This document shows, piece by piece, positions 1-6,271 of a stretch of DNA of 64,000 nucleotides. Source of the stretch: Mesonia maritima (GTDB lineage Bacteria > Bacteroidota > Bacteroidia > Flavobacteriales > Flavobacteriaceae); contig NZ_JBHLUA010000027.1 in the NCBI RefSeq assembly GCF_042433895.1, positions 124,001-188,000 on the forward strand. The letters run 5' to 3'. Within the stretch, counting starts at the first letter, position 1. Every line of letters begins with the position of its first letter. The notes below the pieces were generated by a model that made no database searches, was not told the origin of the DNA, and saw only the letters and a program-made list of their open reading frames with translations. The position numbers and the translations under genes are program-made.

Positions 1-693
1 ACCAAACAGCAAGTTACCACCACCACAGGTTGGGTCGTATATGGTTAAAAACTCGTTATTATCTTCAATTTTAGATAATATAATTTCTGAAATTAAGGAT
101 ATAATATCATCAGGTGTATATTGCTCTCCAGCAGTTTCAGCAGAAATATCTGCCCATTTACGTTTTATATGTTCTTCAAGAGTTGTTATATCCGAGTTAT
201 TAAATGGTGTTAAATCTATCTCACTCCATTTTTTTAGGGTATCAAAAAGAATATCTTTTTTACGTAGTTGACCGCTAACGCCTGAAATATCTAAATACTT
301 CTCTTCTGTATTCCCTCTATCAACCCCTAAAAGCTCTTTTGTTTCTGGGTCGAATGCTTTTAAGTAAGCATCAAAATCGTTATCAAAAGTTTTATCGTTT
401 CTGCATATTTCAGCTAGTGTTTTTTGACTTCTAATTACTAAATCATTGTACCCAATATTGTAATCTTTAAATTCTTCCAGAAAGTCTTCTATATTTTCAA
501 TGTCTTTAATCGTTTCTGCATCAAAGTCTTTTAATAACTCTTTGTAATGCCTAACTAATCTACTTTCCAACATTATCATTGCAAAGTAAGGCATCATATA
601 TTTTGGGAAGTCTGATTGCTTAATTCCTGCACCAATTAAAAGGTCGGCAGTTGACCATACTTTAGATTCGTACTGTAGTATATTTTGGCTCAT
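1..693 (-). CDS. hsdM: Type I restriction-modification DNA methyltransferase subunit (HsdM-like), N-terminal part
   Basis: The minus strand is open from an ATG at 693 to the left edge, giving 231 residues, so the gene continues outside the window. It starts MSQNILQYESKVWSTADLL. The visible part is the helical N-terminal domain of HsdM-type N6-adenine methylases, followed by the GEQYTPDDII segment that precedes the catalytic domain. The last residues, DPTCGGGNLLFG, are the SAM-binding motif I (DPxxGxG). In the family the subunit pairs with HsdS and HsdR to modify and restrict DNA; those partners are not in the window. The catalytic NPPF motif would lie beyond the edge. Assignment from motif and overall resemblance; fairly sure of the family, less sure whether it belongs to a complete type I system. 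Confidence 0.85.
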   Translation of the reverse strand, partial: MSQNILQYESKVWSTADLLIGAGIKQSDFPKYMMPYFAMIMLESRLVRHYKELLKDFDAETIKDIENIEDFLEEFKDYNIGYNDLVIRSQKTLAEICRNDKTFDNDFDAYLKAFDPETKELLGVDRGNTEEKYLDISGVSGQLRKKDILFDTLKKWSEIDLTPFNNSDITTLEEHIKRKWADISAETAGEQYTPDDIISLISEIILSKIEDNNEFLTIYDPTCGGGNLLFG

Positions 694-1060
694 AATTTTT
701 AAATGTGGTGAGATTGTTTCCAAAAATAGAAATCTTTTTTGAATAGGGTTTAGGGAAAACCGCATAATTGCAATAACGTTTACCTAAACTTGAGCCAGGC
801 TAACTTTATAAGATAATCTGAAATAAAGACATTTAAAGTTCATGCAACAAAAATTGCTTCAAAGAGAAAAAGTAAAAATGATTACCTTATTTCAAGCTTT
901 AGTGAATTTTCAAGATATACAGTAAAATCACCCTATTTCTAAAAAGTTTACTAAGTTTCATGATTTATTCAATCCCTATAATCATCTGCATTCATTTTCC
1001 CTCGTAACAAGTTGGCTATAGCCCTAATTGTTTTTGAGTGCTTTCTTTTGTTCTTCAGCC
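694..1060. other. Non-coding stretch upstream of the methylase gene
   Basis: No convincing reading frame on either strand. The segment is AT-rich and presumably holds the promoter of the methylase gene near 700-790. Its right part may be further decayed insertion sequence, but I cannot align it. Confidence 0.4.
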
Positions 1061-1290
1061 ATGGAATGCTTTGGTAAGCAATGTTATTTAGCAAAATATA
1101 ACCAAGCTTGCAGAGAAATTTATGAACGAATCATAGCACTTGTCTCCGACGATTGAGAAACGAAAAAGAGAAAAACACAATCAAAAAATTGGCATTAATA
1201 GCAGTGTCTAACAAACTATTAAAGCAAGCTTTTGCAATTGCAAAAAGTGGATTGCCATACCAAGAAGAATATGTATCGAAATTAAACTAG
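1061..1290 (+). pseudogene. Remnant of an IS110-family transposase (C-terminal end)
   Basis: Two pieces of one protein lie in different frames. Frame one, from 1061, reads MECFGKQCYLAKYNQACREIYERI and stops at a TGA near 1153. Frame two, 1174-1290, reads a 38-residue end that includes LALIAVSNKLLKQAFAIAKS and finishes YVSKLN before a TAG. The second piece closely resembles the C-terminus of IS110/IS116-type transposases of Bacteroidetes, where a cysteine-containing YNPxC..LYERL segment comes just before it. The frameshift, the missing N-terminal DEDD domain and the lack of recognisable ends show a dead fragment. Confidence 0.7.
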
Positions 1291-1356
1291 AAAAGCTTGG
1301 TTTTTAACTCAGATCTTTGTTAGCGGTTCTGGTTTTATTCTTAAAAGCATTTTTGT

Positions 1357-1833
1357 TTAATTTATTTCAAATTCCACATAAATATCAAAACTCTCATTCG
1401 TTTGTTGATAATCAGATTTTAAATAATTTTTTGCGATTCTATATTTTCCCAGTTTATAATCGATTTTATTTTTAAATAAATTCTTATTAAAGGTTTTTTC
1501 ACCATAAGGTTTTAATTCATATCCGATATCATTAAATGCTACATCTTTTGGAGTAAAATCTATCCATTCGTTATTTTCAAATTTTTCAATACGAAAGTGC
1601 TCACCTGTGGTTATTGTATCATTTGTATTATTAGTCATCGTTACATTTATAATATTTGGAATTTCGGATAATTTCAGTTCTGCGGATACCAACGAAAGTT
1701 TTGGGGTTTGCTTGATGGTATCAGATTTTTGTTCGCTGATAACCTCAGTCGGATTTTCTGATTGGTTCGTTTTAATTTGATTGCAACTTAATAATACGAT
1801 TGCCGAAATAGTTAATATGATATACTTTTTCAT
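1357..1833 (-). CDS. Small lipoprotein with an immunoglobulin-like domain
   Basis: 158 residues. The N-terminus MKKYIILTISAIVLLSC is a lipoprotein signal peptide with the lipobox cysteine at residue 17. A low-complexity linker follows (about residues 18-45), then a roughly 110-residue beta-rich domain whose end, Y.L.PYGE...YKLGKYRIAK, looks like the bacterial Ig-like fold often found in secreted Bacteroidetes proteins. It is probably a small periplasm- or surface-facing lipoprotein of unknown role. The gene stands alone, with palindromic spacers on its upstream side and possibly its downstream side, in the same orientation as the next three genes, which fits a cassette-like unit. No promoter could be recognised. 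Moderate confidence in the domain, good confidence in the lipoprotein call. Confidence 0.75.
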   Translation of the reverse strand: MKKYIILTISAIVLLSCNQIKTNQSENPTEVISEQKSDTIKQTPKLSLVSAELKLSEIPNIINVTMTNNTNDTITTGEHFRIEKFENNEWIDFTPKDVAFNDIGYELKPYGEKTFNKNLFKNKIDYKLGKYRIAKNYLKSDYQQTNESFDIYVEFEIN

Positions 1834-1865
1834 CCTTATTTTAAGTTCATTAAGTTGACATTATC

Positions 1866-1998
1866 ACCTGACCGACAACGGTTTTGAATACTATTCATTC
1901 ACGGGTTGTTGCAAACTAAGATAGCTATAATTACCGACTTTTATGCTTGCGCGGTTGTGTTCGCAGGACACAAAGCCGCAATTGTTGTTATACGGTGT
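1866..1998. repeat. Imperfect palindromic spacer, attC-like
   Basis: Read on the minus strand it begins CACAACACCGTATAACAAC and ends near AACCGTTGTCGG. In the middle it has GCGGCTTTGTGT and its partner ACACAACCGC around a short loop. The layout (AAC-type box, internal stem, GTT-type box) resembles integron attC recombination sites. The arms pair less well than in the copy at 3301-3437, so the exact ends are uncertain. Confidence 0.5.
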
Positions 1999-2009
1999 TG
2001 TGCATAGTC

Positions 2010-3281
2010 TTATCTTTCCCTAAACATATCTTCGTCAGGAATATCGTAATGATTATCCCAAAAATAACCAACAAAATCTGGACTTTTTAATATTGTTGCG
2101 TTCTCAATACTTATTTGGTCGTAGTTATGTATATTTTCTGGGTATTCCCAAATTTCAAATTTGAGTTTTGTTTGTATTCTACAATAAGCACATTTTAGAT
2201 TTTCCTCCATAAGATAATGATTCTCAACTCCCATTTCTCTTTCAGAGCTTTCTACACATTCAAACTCATAATTTAAAAGATCTTCGGAAATAATCGTAGC
2301 ATTTCCACATTGATTACATTTATAAATAAGTTCTTTTTCATTTCTATTATTAATAATGTTAGAAATTTCCTCAATTTTCGCATCGGCTATATCTAATTGC
2401 AATAATTCTTTTGCTTTATAAACAAATTGAGATTGATTATACATCCAAAATTGTTTTTGATGATTATCATTAAATTCTTTGATAAGTTCTTCTCGAGGAC
2501 TTTTTATTCTGTTTCTTGAATCTTTGTAGCACCAATCAATTTTTAAATCATTACAAATAAAAATCACATTTTGTTTTTTATCTTTTGCGTGAGATAATAT
2601 CTGTTTCCAAACAATTAAATCTCCGAAAATCTGCGTTCCACTCTTTTCCTTCAAATCTTTATATCCTGGTGGAATTTCAAATTCATATCTTAATTTTCCC
2701 TCAGAGACAATCCTCATAATCTCAGAATGTGTAAGTTCTGGACCAACTTTAATATTTTCCTCAAAAGCCTTTAAGATTGTATCATTTTTTTGTAAAGATT
2801 TAATTTCATTTTCTTGTTTATCAATTTCTACGATTAAATCCTTTTCAAATTTTTGAACTCTTTTGTCAATCTCTTTTGCAAATTCGATAAATTCATCAAT
2901 CTTTTCTTGAGGTAAAAAGGGATGTTTTTCAGGCTTTAGAGTATCTTTTTTTATTTGTTCAGAAATTTTTAATATTTGAGATTTAGCAGAGTTGATTATC
3001 TTAATTTTTTCATTCTTTATTGGATTATAATTTTCAATTATCGGTTTTTCTATAGTTCCCTTTCTGTTTTTAAGATACTCAAATTGGACGTGATAAGGAA
3101 CCCATAATCTATTTTTAAGTTTTGAAAATATTTTGTCAAATATTTCTTGTCTTGTTTCTTTTGGATAATAATAAAAATCGATTAGCGCAGATGTATCAAA
3201 AATGACAATTGAATCATTCCAAAGTTCTTTTTCTTTATCAGAATTTAGTTCATATTCTTCAAAACTTTTTCTGTTCATCAA
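2010..3281 (-). CDS. PIN-like domain protein with C-terminal zinc ribbons
   Basis: 423 residues. The N-terminal half has the features of a PIN-like ribonuclease domain: an early acidic strand IVIFDTSALIDFY (D29 and D35), a long charged helical insertion (about 75-165), and a late strand QNVIFICNDLKIDW following GDLIVWKQIL, which supplies the remaining acidic residues. The last 110 residues carry two CxxC pairs, CNQCG and CAYC, suggesting a treble-clef or ribbon zinc site. PIN-like proteins of this kind usually cut RNA and are common in toxin-antitoxin and defence settings, but no antitoxin is adjacent. The start may be the second methionine, one codon later. The gene is a single-gene unit between two palindromic spacers. 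Confidence 0.8.
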   Translation of the reverse strand: MMNRKSFEEYELNSDKEKELWNDSIVIFDTSALIDFYYYPKETRQEIFDKIFSKLKNRLWVPYHVQFEYLKNRKGTIEKPIIENYNPIKNEKIKIINSAKSQILKISEQIKKDTLKPEKHPFLPQEKIDEFIEFAKEIDKRVQKFEKDLIVEIDKQENEIKSLQKNDTILKAFEENIKVGPELTHSEIMRIVSEGKLRYEFEIPPGYKDLKEKSGTQIFGDLIVWKQILSHAKDKKQNVIFICNDLKIDWCYKDSRNRIKSPREELIKEFNDNHQKQFWMYNQSQFVYKAKELLQLDIADAKIEEISNIINNRNEKELIYKCNQCGNATIISEDLLNYEFECVESSEREMGVENHYLMEENLKCAYCRIQTKLKFEIWEYPENIHNYDQISIENATILKSPDFVGYFWDNHYDIPDEDMFRER

Positions 3282-3300
3282 TTCTCGATTTTTTTCATAT

Positions 3301-3437
3301 GTTGCACAACGGTCTCGGCTATGAGTAGTTGCGTGGTTTAGCGGTTAACTTTGCAAGTACACACCAAACTGAAAATCCGAAAGGATTTTCAGAAGTAGGC
3401 GAGAACAAGCAATTACTTATAGCCATTGTTGTGCAAC
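3301..3437. repeat. Long two-armed palindrome, attC-like recombination site
   Basis: The outer arms GTTGCACAAC (3301-3310) and GTTGTGCAAC (3428-3437) are perfect inverted repeats. A second pair, GGCTAT (3317-3322) and ATAGCC (3419-3424), lies inside. The centre is a perfect 10-bp stem CTGAAAATCC/GGATTTTCAG with a GAAA tetraloop (3369-3392). The whole unit could fold as single-stranded DNA into one extended hairpin, as integron attC sites do. It lies between the ends of two independent minus-strand genes. Confidence 0.75.
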
Positions 3438-3443
3438 GTTATT

Positions 3444-4055
3444 TTATCTATTTTGTTCAATTTCCAAATCAGGGAAATGGTCAATTTTACTTTTTAATAA
3501 ATACTTTGGTATAAAATAACTTAATAGCAAAGTAATAAATAGCGAAACTAAAATTTCCCAAATGATATAAATATCTATTTCTTTTAATTTCTCCAATAGT
3601 AATATTCCCCAAACTACAGTAATTATAAATGAAAATAATATGGCAATTTTAGAAGTCGAAATATTTGCTCCACTAATTGGATTAATGTAATTATTTTGTG
3701 TCTTTTTGTTTGCAAAAACAGAATATACTCGTTTCTTCTTTTTTAGTTTCAAAGTGTTGGTTTCACAGTCATTCACCAAAGTAATAAAATTGATGTTCCA
3801 AAAATAATAACCTTTGCTTGACCAGTACCAAAAGAGAGAAGTAATGTATCCTAGAACTATTAAGATTATTTTCTCATTACGTAAATCTTCTGTGCTGGAA
3901 ATTGTATAATATCCAACAAACAAAGCGCCGATAGCTACATAAAAATAAGTCATCCATTTGTTGAAATTATCGTAATGAAAATTTCTTGCATTTATTAAGA
4001 ATTCATATCGTTCTTTTGGTGTCAGTTTTTTTGGATTTGTGTCTAGGTTAGTCAT
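3444..4055 (-). CDS. Four-helix membrane protein of unknown function
   Basis: 203 residues. Four hydrophobic segments are visible at about residues 36-52, 63-80, 133-152 and 163-183, with a soluble stretch between helices two and three containing the basic run LKLKKKKR. The N-terminal pattern (ERYEFLINARNFHYDNFNKWMTYFYVAIGA) resembles small membrane proteins related to the RipA family, but this is only an impression. The start codon abuts the stop of the upstream HEPN-like gene with no gap, so the two are almost certainly translated from one message. That pairing hints that the membrane protein anchors or receives a signal from the HEPN-like partner. Confidence 0.7.
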   Translation of the reverse strand: MTNLDTNPKKLTPKERYEFLINARNFHYDNFNKWMTYFYVAIGALFVGYYTISSTEDLRNEKIILIVLGYITSLFWYWSSKGYYFWNINFITLVNDCETNTLKLKKKKRVYSVFANKKTQNNYINPISGANISTSKIAILFSFIITVVWGILLLEKLKEIDIYIIWEILVSLFITLLLSYFIPKYLLKSKIDHFPDLEIEQNR

Positions 4056-4871
4056 TTACTTTTTTATAATATTTTGTCCGTCTTCTGGGTATGGAATGTC
4101 CTCAATATCATTTGTACAATTACAAATTTTTCTAAAAATCTCTTTTAATTTAATCGCTATTTCAAGATATACAAATTGATTTGTTCCAACTTGGCTAAAA
4201 ATTTGTTTATCCTCAAATTCAAAAACTGTATCTCCAAATTCATATTTAAAATAGTTTCCACGATAGTATCCGTTCGAGTGAATCATACAATTACGTAATT
4301 TTCCAACAAACTCAACAAACTCTCTATCTTCTTTCAGTGTGTCAGGATAACAATTAGGTATCCTTTTTAATATGAAATTCATTTTTCTAAAAAGAGGGAC
4401 AAAAGATGATTTTTTTAAGATGTCTAAAATTAGAGTTTTACTACTTTCTTCAAGTGATGAAATAGCTTTAACAAGTTTTGCATTTAGTTTTTTTATTATC
4501 GATTCATACTCGTGGTCAGTTACCAAATAGTCAAAGATTAATGAGATTGAAAATTCGAAAGCTGTCCAAGTTCCAAAAATAACATTGCGATTTAAATCAT
4601 TGTGAAATCCTGCGGAAAGCATTGGATGTCCTTGAATTTCATATAGACGCTTTGCGTGAGGATTAAAATCATAAATATCACTAGTAAAAGCCACTTTTCC
4701 CTGTCCAAGATATTCAGCTAATCTAAAAGTGCTTTTGCCAATGTAAAAGTCATAAATTCCAGAATAGTAGAGTCCAAAAAAACTGTGTCTTACATCATCT
4801 TCGTGCCATTTTAATTCGGAAATTTCGACCTTAATGTTTTCTGTTAAAGCAAGTAGTTCATCTAAGGTCAT
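4056..4871 (-). CDS. HEPN-like protein with an Rx4H motif
   Basis: 271 residues, soluble, alpha-helical, no signal peptide. The segment KLRNCMIHSNGYYRG places R193 and H198 in an Rx4H arrangement; this is the active-site signature of HEPN ribonucleases, and the surrounding LRNxxxHxNG wording is typical of uncharacterised HEPN-type proteins. The rest has no motif I recognise. The gene is the first of a two-gene unit with the membrane protein at 3444-4055 (no intergenic gap). A defence or abortive-infection role is plausible from the fold and the accessory location, but nothing in the sequence proves catalytic activity. Confidence 0.7.
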   Translation of the reverse strand: MTLDELLALTENIKVEISELKWHEDDVRHSFFGLYYSGIYDFYIGKSTFRLAEYLGQGKVAFTSDIYDFNPHAKRLYEIQGHPMLSAGFHNDLNRNVIFGTWTAFEFSISLIFDYLVTDHEYESIIKKLNAKLVKAISSLEESSKTLILDILKKSSFVPLFRKMNFILKRIPNCYPDTLKEDREFVEFVGKLRNCMIHSNGYYRGNYFKYEFGDTVFEFEDKQIFSQVGTNQFVYLEIAIKLKEIFRKICNCTNDIEDIPYPEDGQNIIKK

Positions 4872-4887
4872 TGTCTTGTTTTATAAT

Positions 4888-5000
4888 GTTGTACAACTAG
4901 TTATATCCTAACAAATATATATGTTTATAATATATTATTCCGTGATAACAGAACTTTTTTGTTATGGTTATATAAGAAAGAATAAAGATTAAAGCACAAC
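4888..5000. repeat. Weak palindromic spacer, possible attC-like site
   Basis: GTTGTACAAC (4888-4897) lies at one end and GCACAAC (4994-5000) at the other. Imperfect internal matches (GTTATATCCTAACAAA against the complement of TTTTGTTATGGTTATATAA) lie between. It sits at the outer end of the HEPN/membrane gene pair, as the better copy at 3301-3437 does on the other side. Confidence 0.35.
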
Positions 5001-5002
5001 AA

Positions 5003-5218
5003 TTAAAATTTTAAAAGTTGATAAAAATCTACTTTTAAAGCTTTAGCAATTTCGTATAAAGAATATATAGTAGGGTTAACTTTTCCGTTTTCTAATTTTT
5101 CAATTGCTTGTCGATCCTTACCGCATTCGCGTGCTAAATCAGATTGGTTCCATCCCTTTTTGGTACGTAACTCAACAATCCGATTACCGACTTTCTTTTT
5201 CAATTGATCCCTTGTCAT
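5003..5218 (-). CDS. XRE-family helix-turn-helix regulator
   Basis: 71 residues, essentially one Cro/C1-type HTH domain: VGNRIVELRTKKGWNQSDLA, then ARECGKDRQAIEKLENGKVN and a final helix ending FYQLLKF. It acts as a DNA-binding repressor or activator in the cytoplasm. The gene is divergent from the sigma factor/Cas12f-like operon. Two near-identical 22-bp inverted repeats lie in the 167-bp gap between the two start codons; one overlaps the predicted promoter of the operon. This arrangement suggests that the protein controls the operon and probably itself. The family assignment is secure; the target is inferred. Confidence 0.92.
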   Translation of the reverse strand: MTRDQLKKKVGNRIVELRTKKGWNQSDLARECGKDRQAIEKLENGKVNPTIYSLYEIAKALKVDFYQLLKF

Positions 5219-5249
5219 CTAACAAATGTCAATCTATTCAATTACATTT

Positions 5250-5271
5250 TTGTCATATTAAAATACGACAA
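5250..5271. promoter_or_regulatory. Candidate XRE operator, copy 1
   Basis: Sequence TTGTCATATTA followed by AAATACGACAA, a 22-bp inverted repeat with 9 of 11 positions symmetric. It is shared with copy 2, which starts 41 bases further on. Located between the divergent XRE gene and sigma factor gene. Confidence 0.7.
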
Positions 5272-5285
5272 TCCAAATAATTTTA

Positions 5286-5293
5286 TATATTTG
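5286..5293 (+). promoter_or_regulatory. -7 promoter box TATATTTG of the sigma/Cas12f-like operon
   Basis: Exact match to the Bacteroidetes TAnnTTTG element. No clear -33 TTG was found at standard spacing. It overlaps the left edge of operator copy 2, so a bound repressor would block it. Confidence 0.5.
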
Positions 5294-5312
5294 TCATATA
5301 ATAATACGACAA
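5291..5312. promoter_or_regulatory. Candidate XRE operator, copy 2
   Basis: Sequence TTGTCATATAA followed by TAATACGACAA. It has the same half-sites (TTGTCATAT and ATACGACAA) as copy 1 at 5250-5271. Confidence 0.7.
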
Positions 5313-5385
5313 ATTAACATCTTAAATACGATTTCAATATTTTTAAATATGGATGATAAATGTATTTTATTAAACACGAAATCTT

Positions 5386-6186
5386 ATGCAAACCAAAGAC
5401 TTTCAAAACCTCAAACAAGGCAAGCCCATCGCTTTAGAACACCTCTATCAACAATACAGTCGCATGCTTTTTTGGCTCGGCAAGCAATTGATACGGGATG
5501 AGTTTGTAATTGAAACCTTGGTGCAAGAAAGTTTTTTAAAACTATGGAAACATCGAGACACCCTAGAAACACCCAAGCATATCTTCTTTTTCCTCCGCTA
5601 TGTCATGAAACGGGAATGTACCTATTACTACTGCCGGCCCCGCAACCATTTTCAACGCTCCATTAATCGGCTTAGTTTTTACGGGAATTATGAGGATTAT
5701 ATGCTGGGGCACGATCCGGTGGCCGAAGAAGACGAACATTTATTGGAACAGGAAGCTACCCAACAAACTTTTGAACAGGTTAAAAACGTACTCCCCTACT
5801 TGAGTGCCGAGCGAAGTCGGTTGATCGAACTTTGCATTACCTATGGCTTTCAATACAAAGCCATTGCCGAGGTGATGGGAAAAGGAATTACCGAAACCGC
5901 TAACGAGGTAAAACGTGCCATTGCCGAACTTAAAACCATCCTGCAGCAAGACAATCGGCTTACATCGGAAGAAAAACCTCAAGAAACAATAAGACTACAG
6001 GGCGAAATGACCACCGCGCAAGCCAAGGTGTTTCAACTGCGCTGCGAACGAGATTATTCATTCGCGCGTATCGCGGAAGAATTGAACTGCTCCCAAAAAC
6101 AAGCCCAACAGGAATTTATGAACGCCTATACCTTTATGCAGCAACAATACGAACAACAAACAAACTCCTTCGGGGCAAGCCTCTAA
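5386..6186 (+). CDS. Divergent ECF-type RNA polymerase sigma factor linked to a dead Cas12f-like protein
   Basis: 266 residues, longer than usual ECF sigma factors (about 170-200). Region 2 spans about 11-75 (LVQESFLKLWKHRDTL, followed by FFFLRYVMKREC, matches the core-binding and -10 region helices). A sigma-4-like domain spans about 125-188 with the HTH YKAIAEVMGKGITETANEVK. A second sigma-4-like segment follows at about 208-250 (MTTAQAKVFQLRCERDYSFA, then RIAEELNCSQKQAQ). No anti-sigma gene is adjacent. Instead the next gene, 85 bases downstream on the same strand, encodes a nuclease-dead Cas12f/TnpB-like protein. Linked pairs of this kind have, to my recollection, recently been reported in Bacteroidetes as RNA-guided transcription systems, in which the dead Cas12f recruits the sigma factor to guide-matched DNA. 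The gene is visibly richer in G+C than the chromosomal genes around it. The sigma family call is firm; the RNA-guided role is inference from linkage. Confidence 0.85.
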   Translation: MQTKDFQNLKQGKPIALEHLYQQYSRMLFWLGKQLIRDEFVIETLVQESFLKLWKHRDTLETPKHIFFFLRYVMKRECTYYYCRPRNHFQRSINRLSFYGNYEDYMLGHDPVAEEDEHLLEQEATQQTFEQVKNVLPYLSAERSRLIELCITYGFQYKAIAEVMGKGITETANEVKRAIAELKTILQQDNRLTSEEKPQETIRLQGEMTTAQAKVFQLRCERDYSFARIAEELNCSQKQAQQEFMNAYTFMQQQYEQQTNSFGASL

Positions 6187-6189
6187 AGC

Positions 6190-6219
6190 ATTCGTTAGAA
6201 ACAAATTTTCAATTTCAAG
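6190..6219 (+). repeat. 30-bp sequence also found at 59717-59746
   Basis: ATTCGTTAGAAACAAATTTT and the following ten bases match the later copy at 27 of 30 positions. This copy lies between the sigma factor stop codon and the hairpin ahead of the Cas12f-like gene. Confidence 0.6.
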
Positions 6220-6254
6220 GCAAGCCTTGGGAGAGTAATCCCGTTGGCGGTGCC
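6219..6254 (+). promoter_or_regulatory. Structured leader hairpin in front of the Cas12f-like gene
   Basis: Three nested stems stack: GGC (6219-6221) with GCC (6252-6254), GCC (6224-6226) with GGC (6246-6248), and GGGA (6229-6232) with TCCC (6239-6242), with two- and three-base internal loops and a GAGTAA apical loop. It ends 17 bases before the ATG, so it could control translation or be a processing or binding site. It matches no riboswitch class that I recognise. Confidence 0.5.
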
Positions 6255-6271
6255 AAAAACCAGCATTTAAG

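Noticed and set aside
3329..3514. Plus-strand frame of 61 codons over the attC-like palindrome
   Set aside because: It lies in the hairpin spacer and the end of another gene; the composition follows the palindrome and no protein family is suggested.
5250..5312. Two similar 22-mers considered as a CRISPR array
   Set aside because: Only two copies, each palindromic and at a promoter between divergent genes; operators explain them better.
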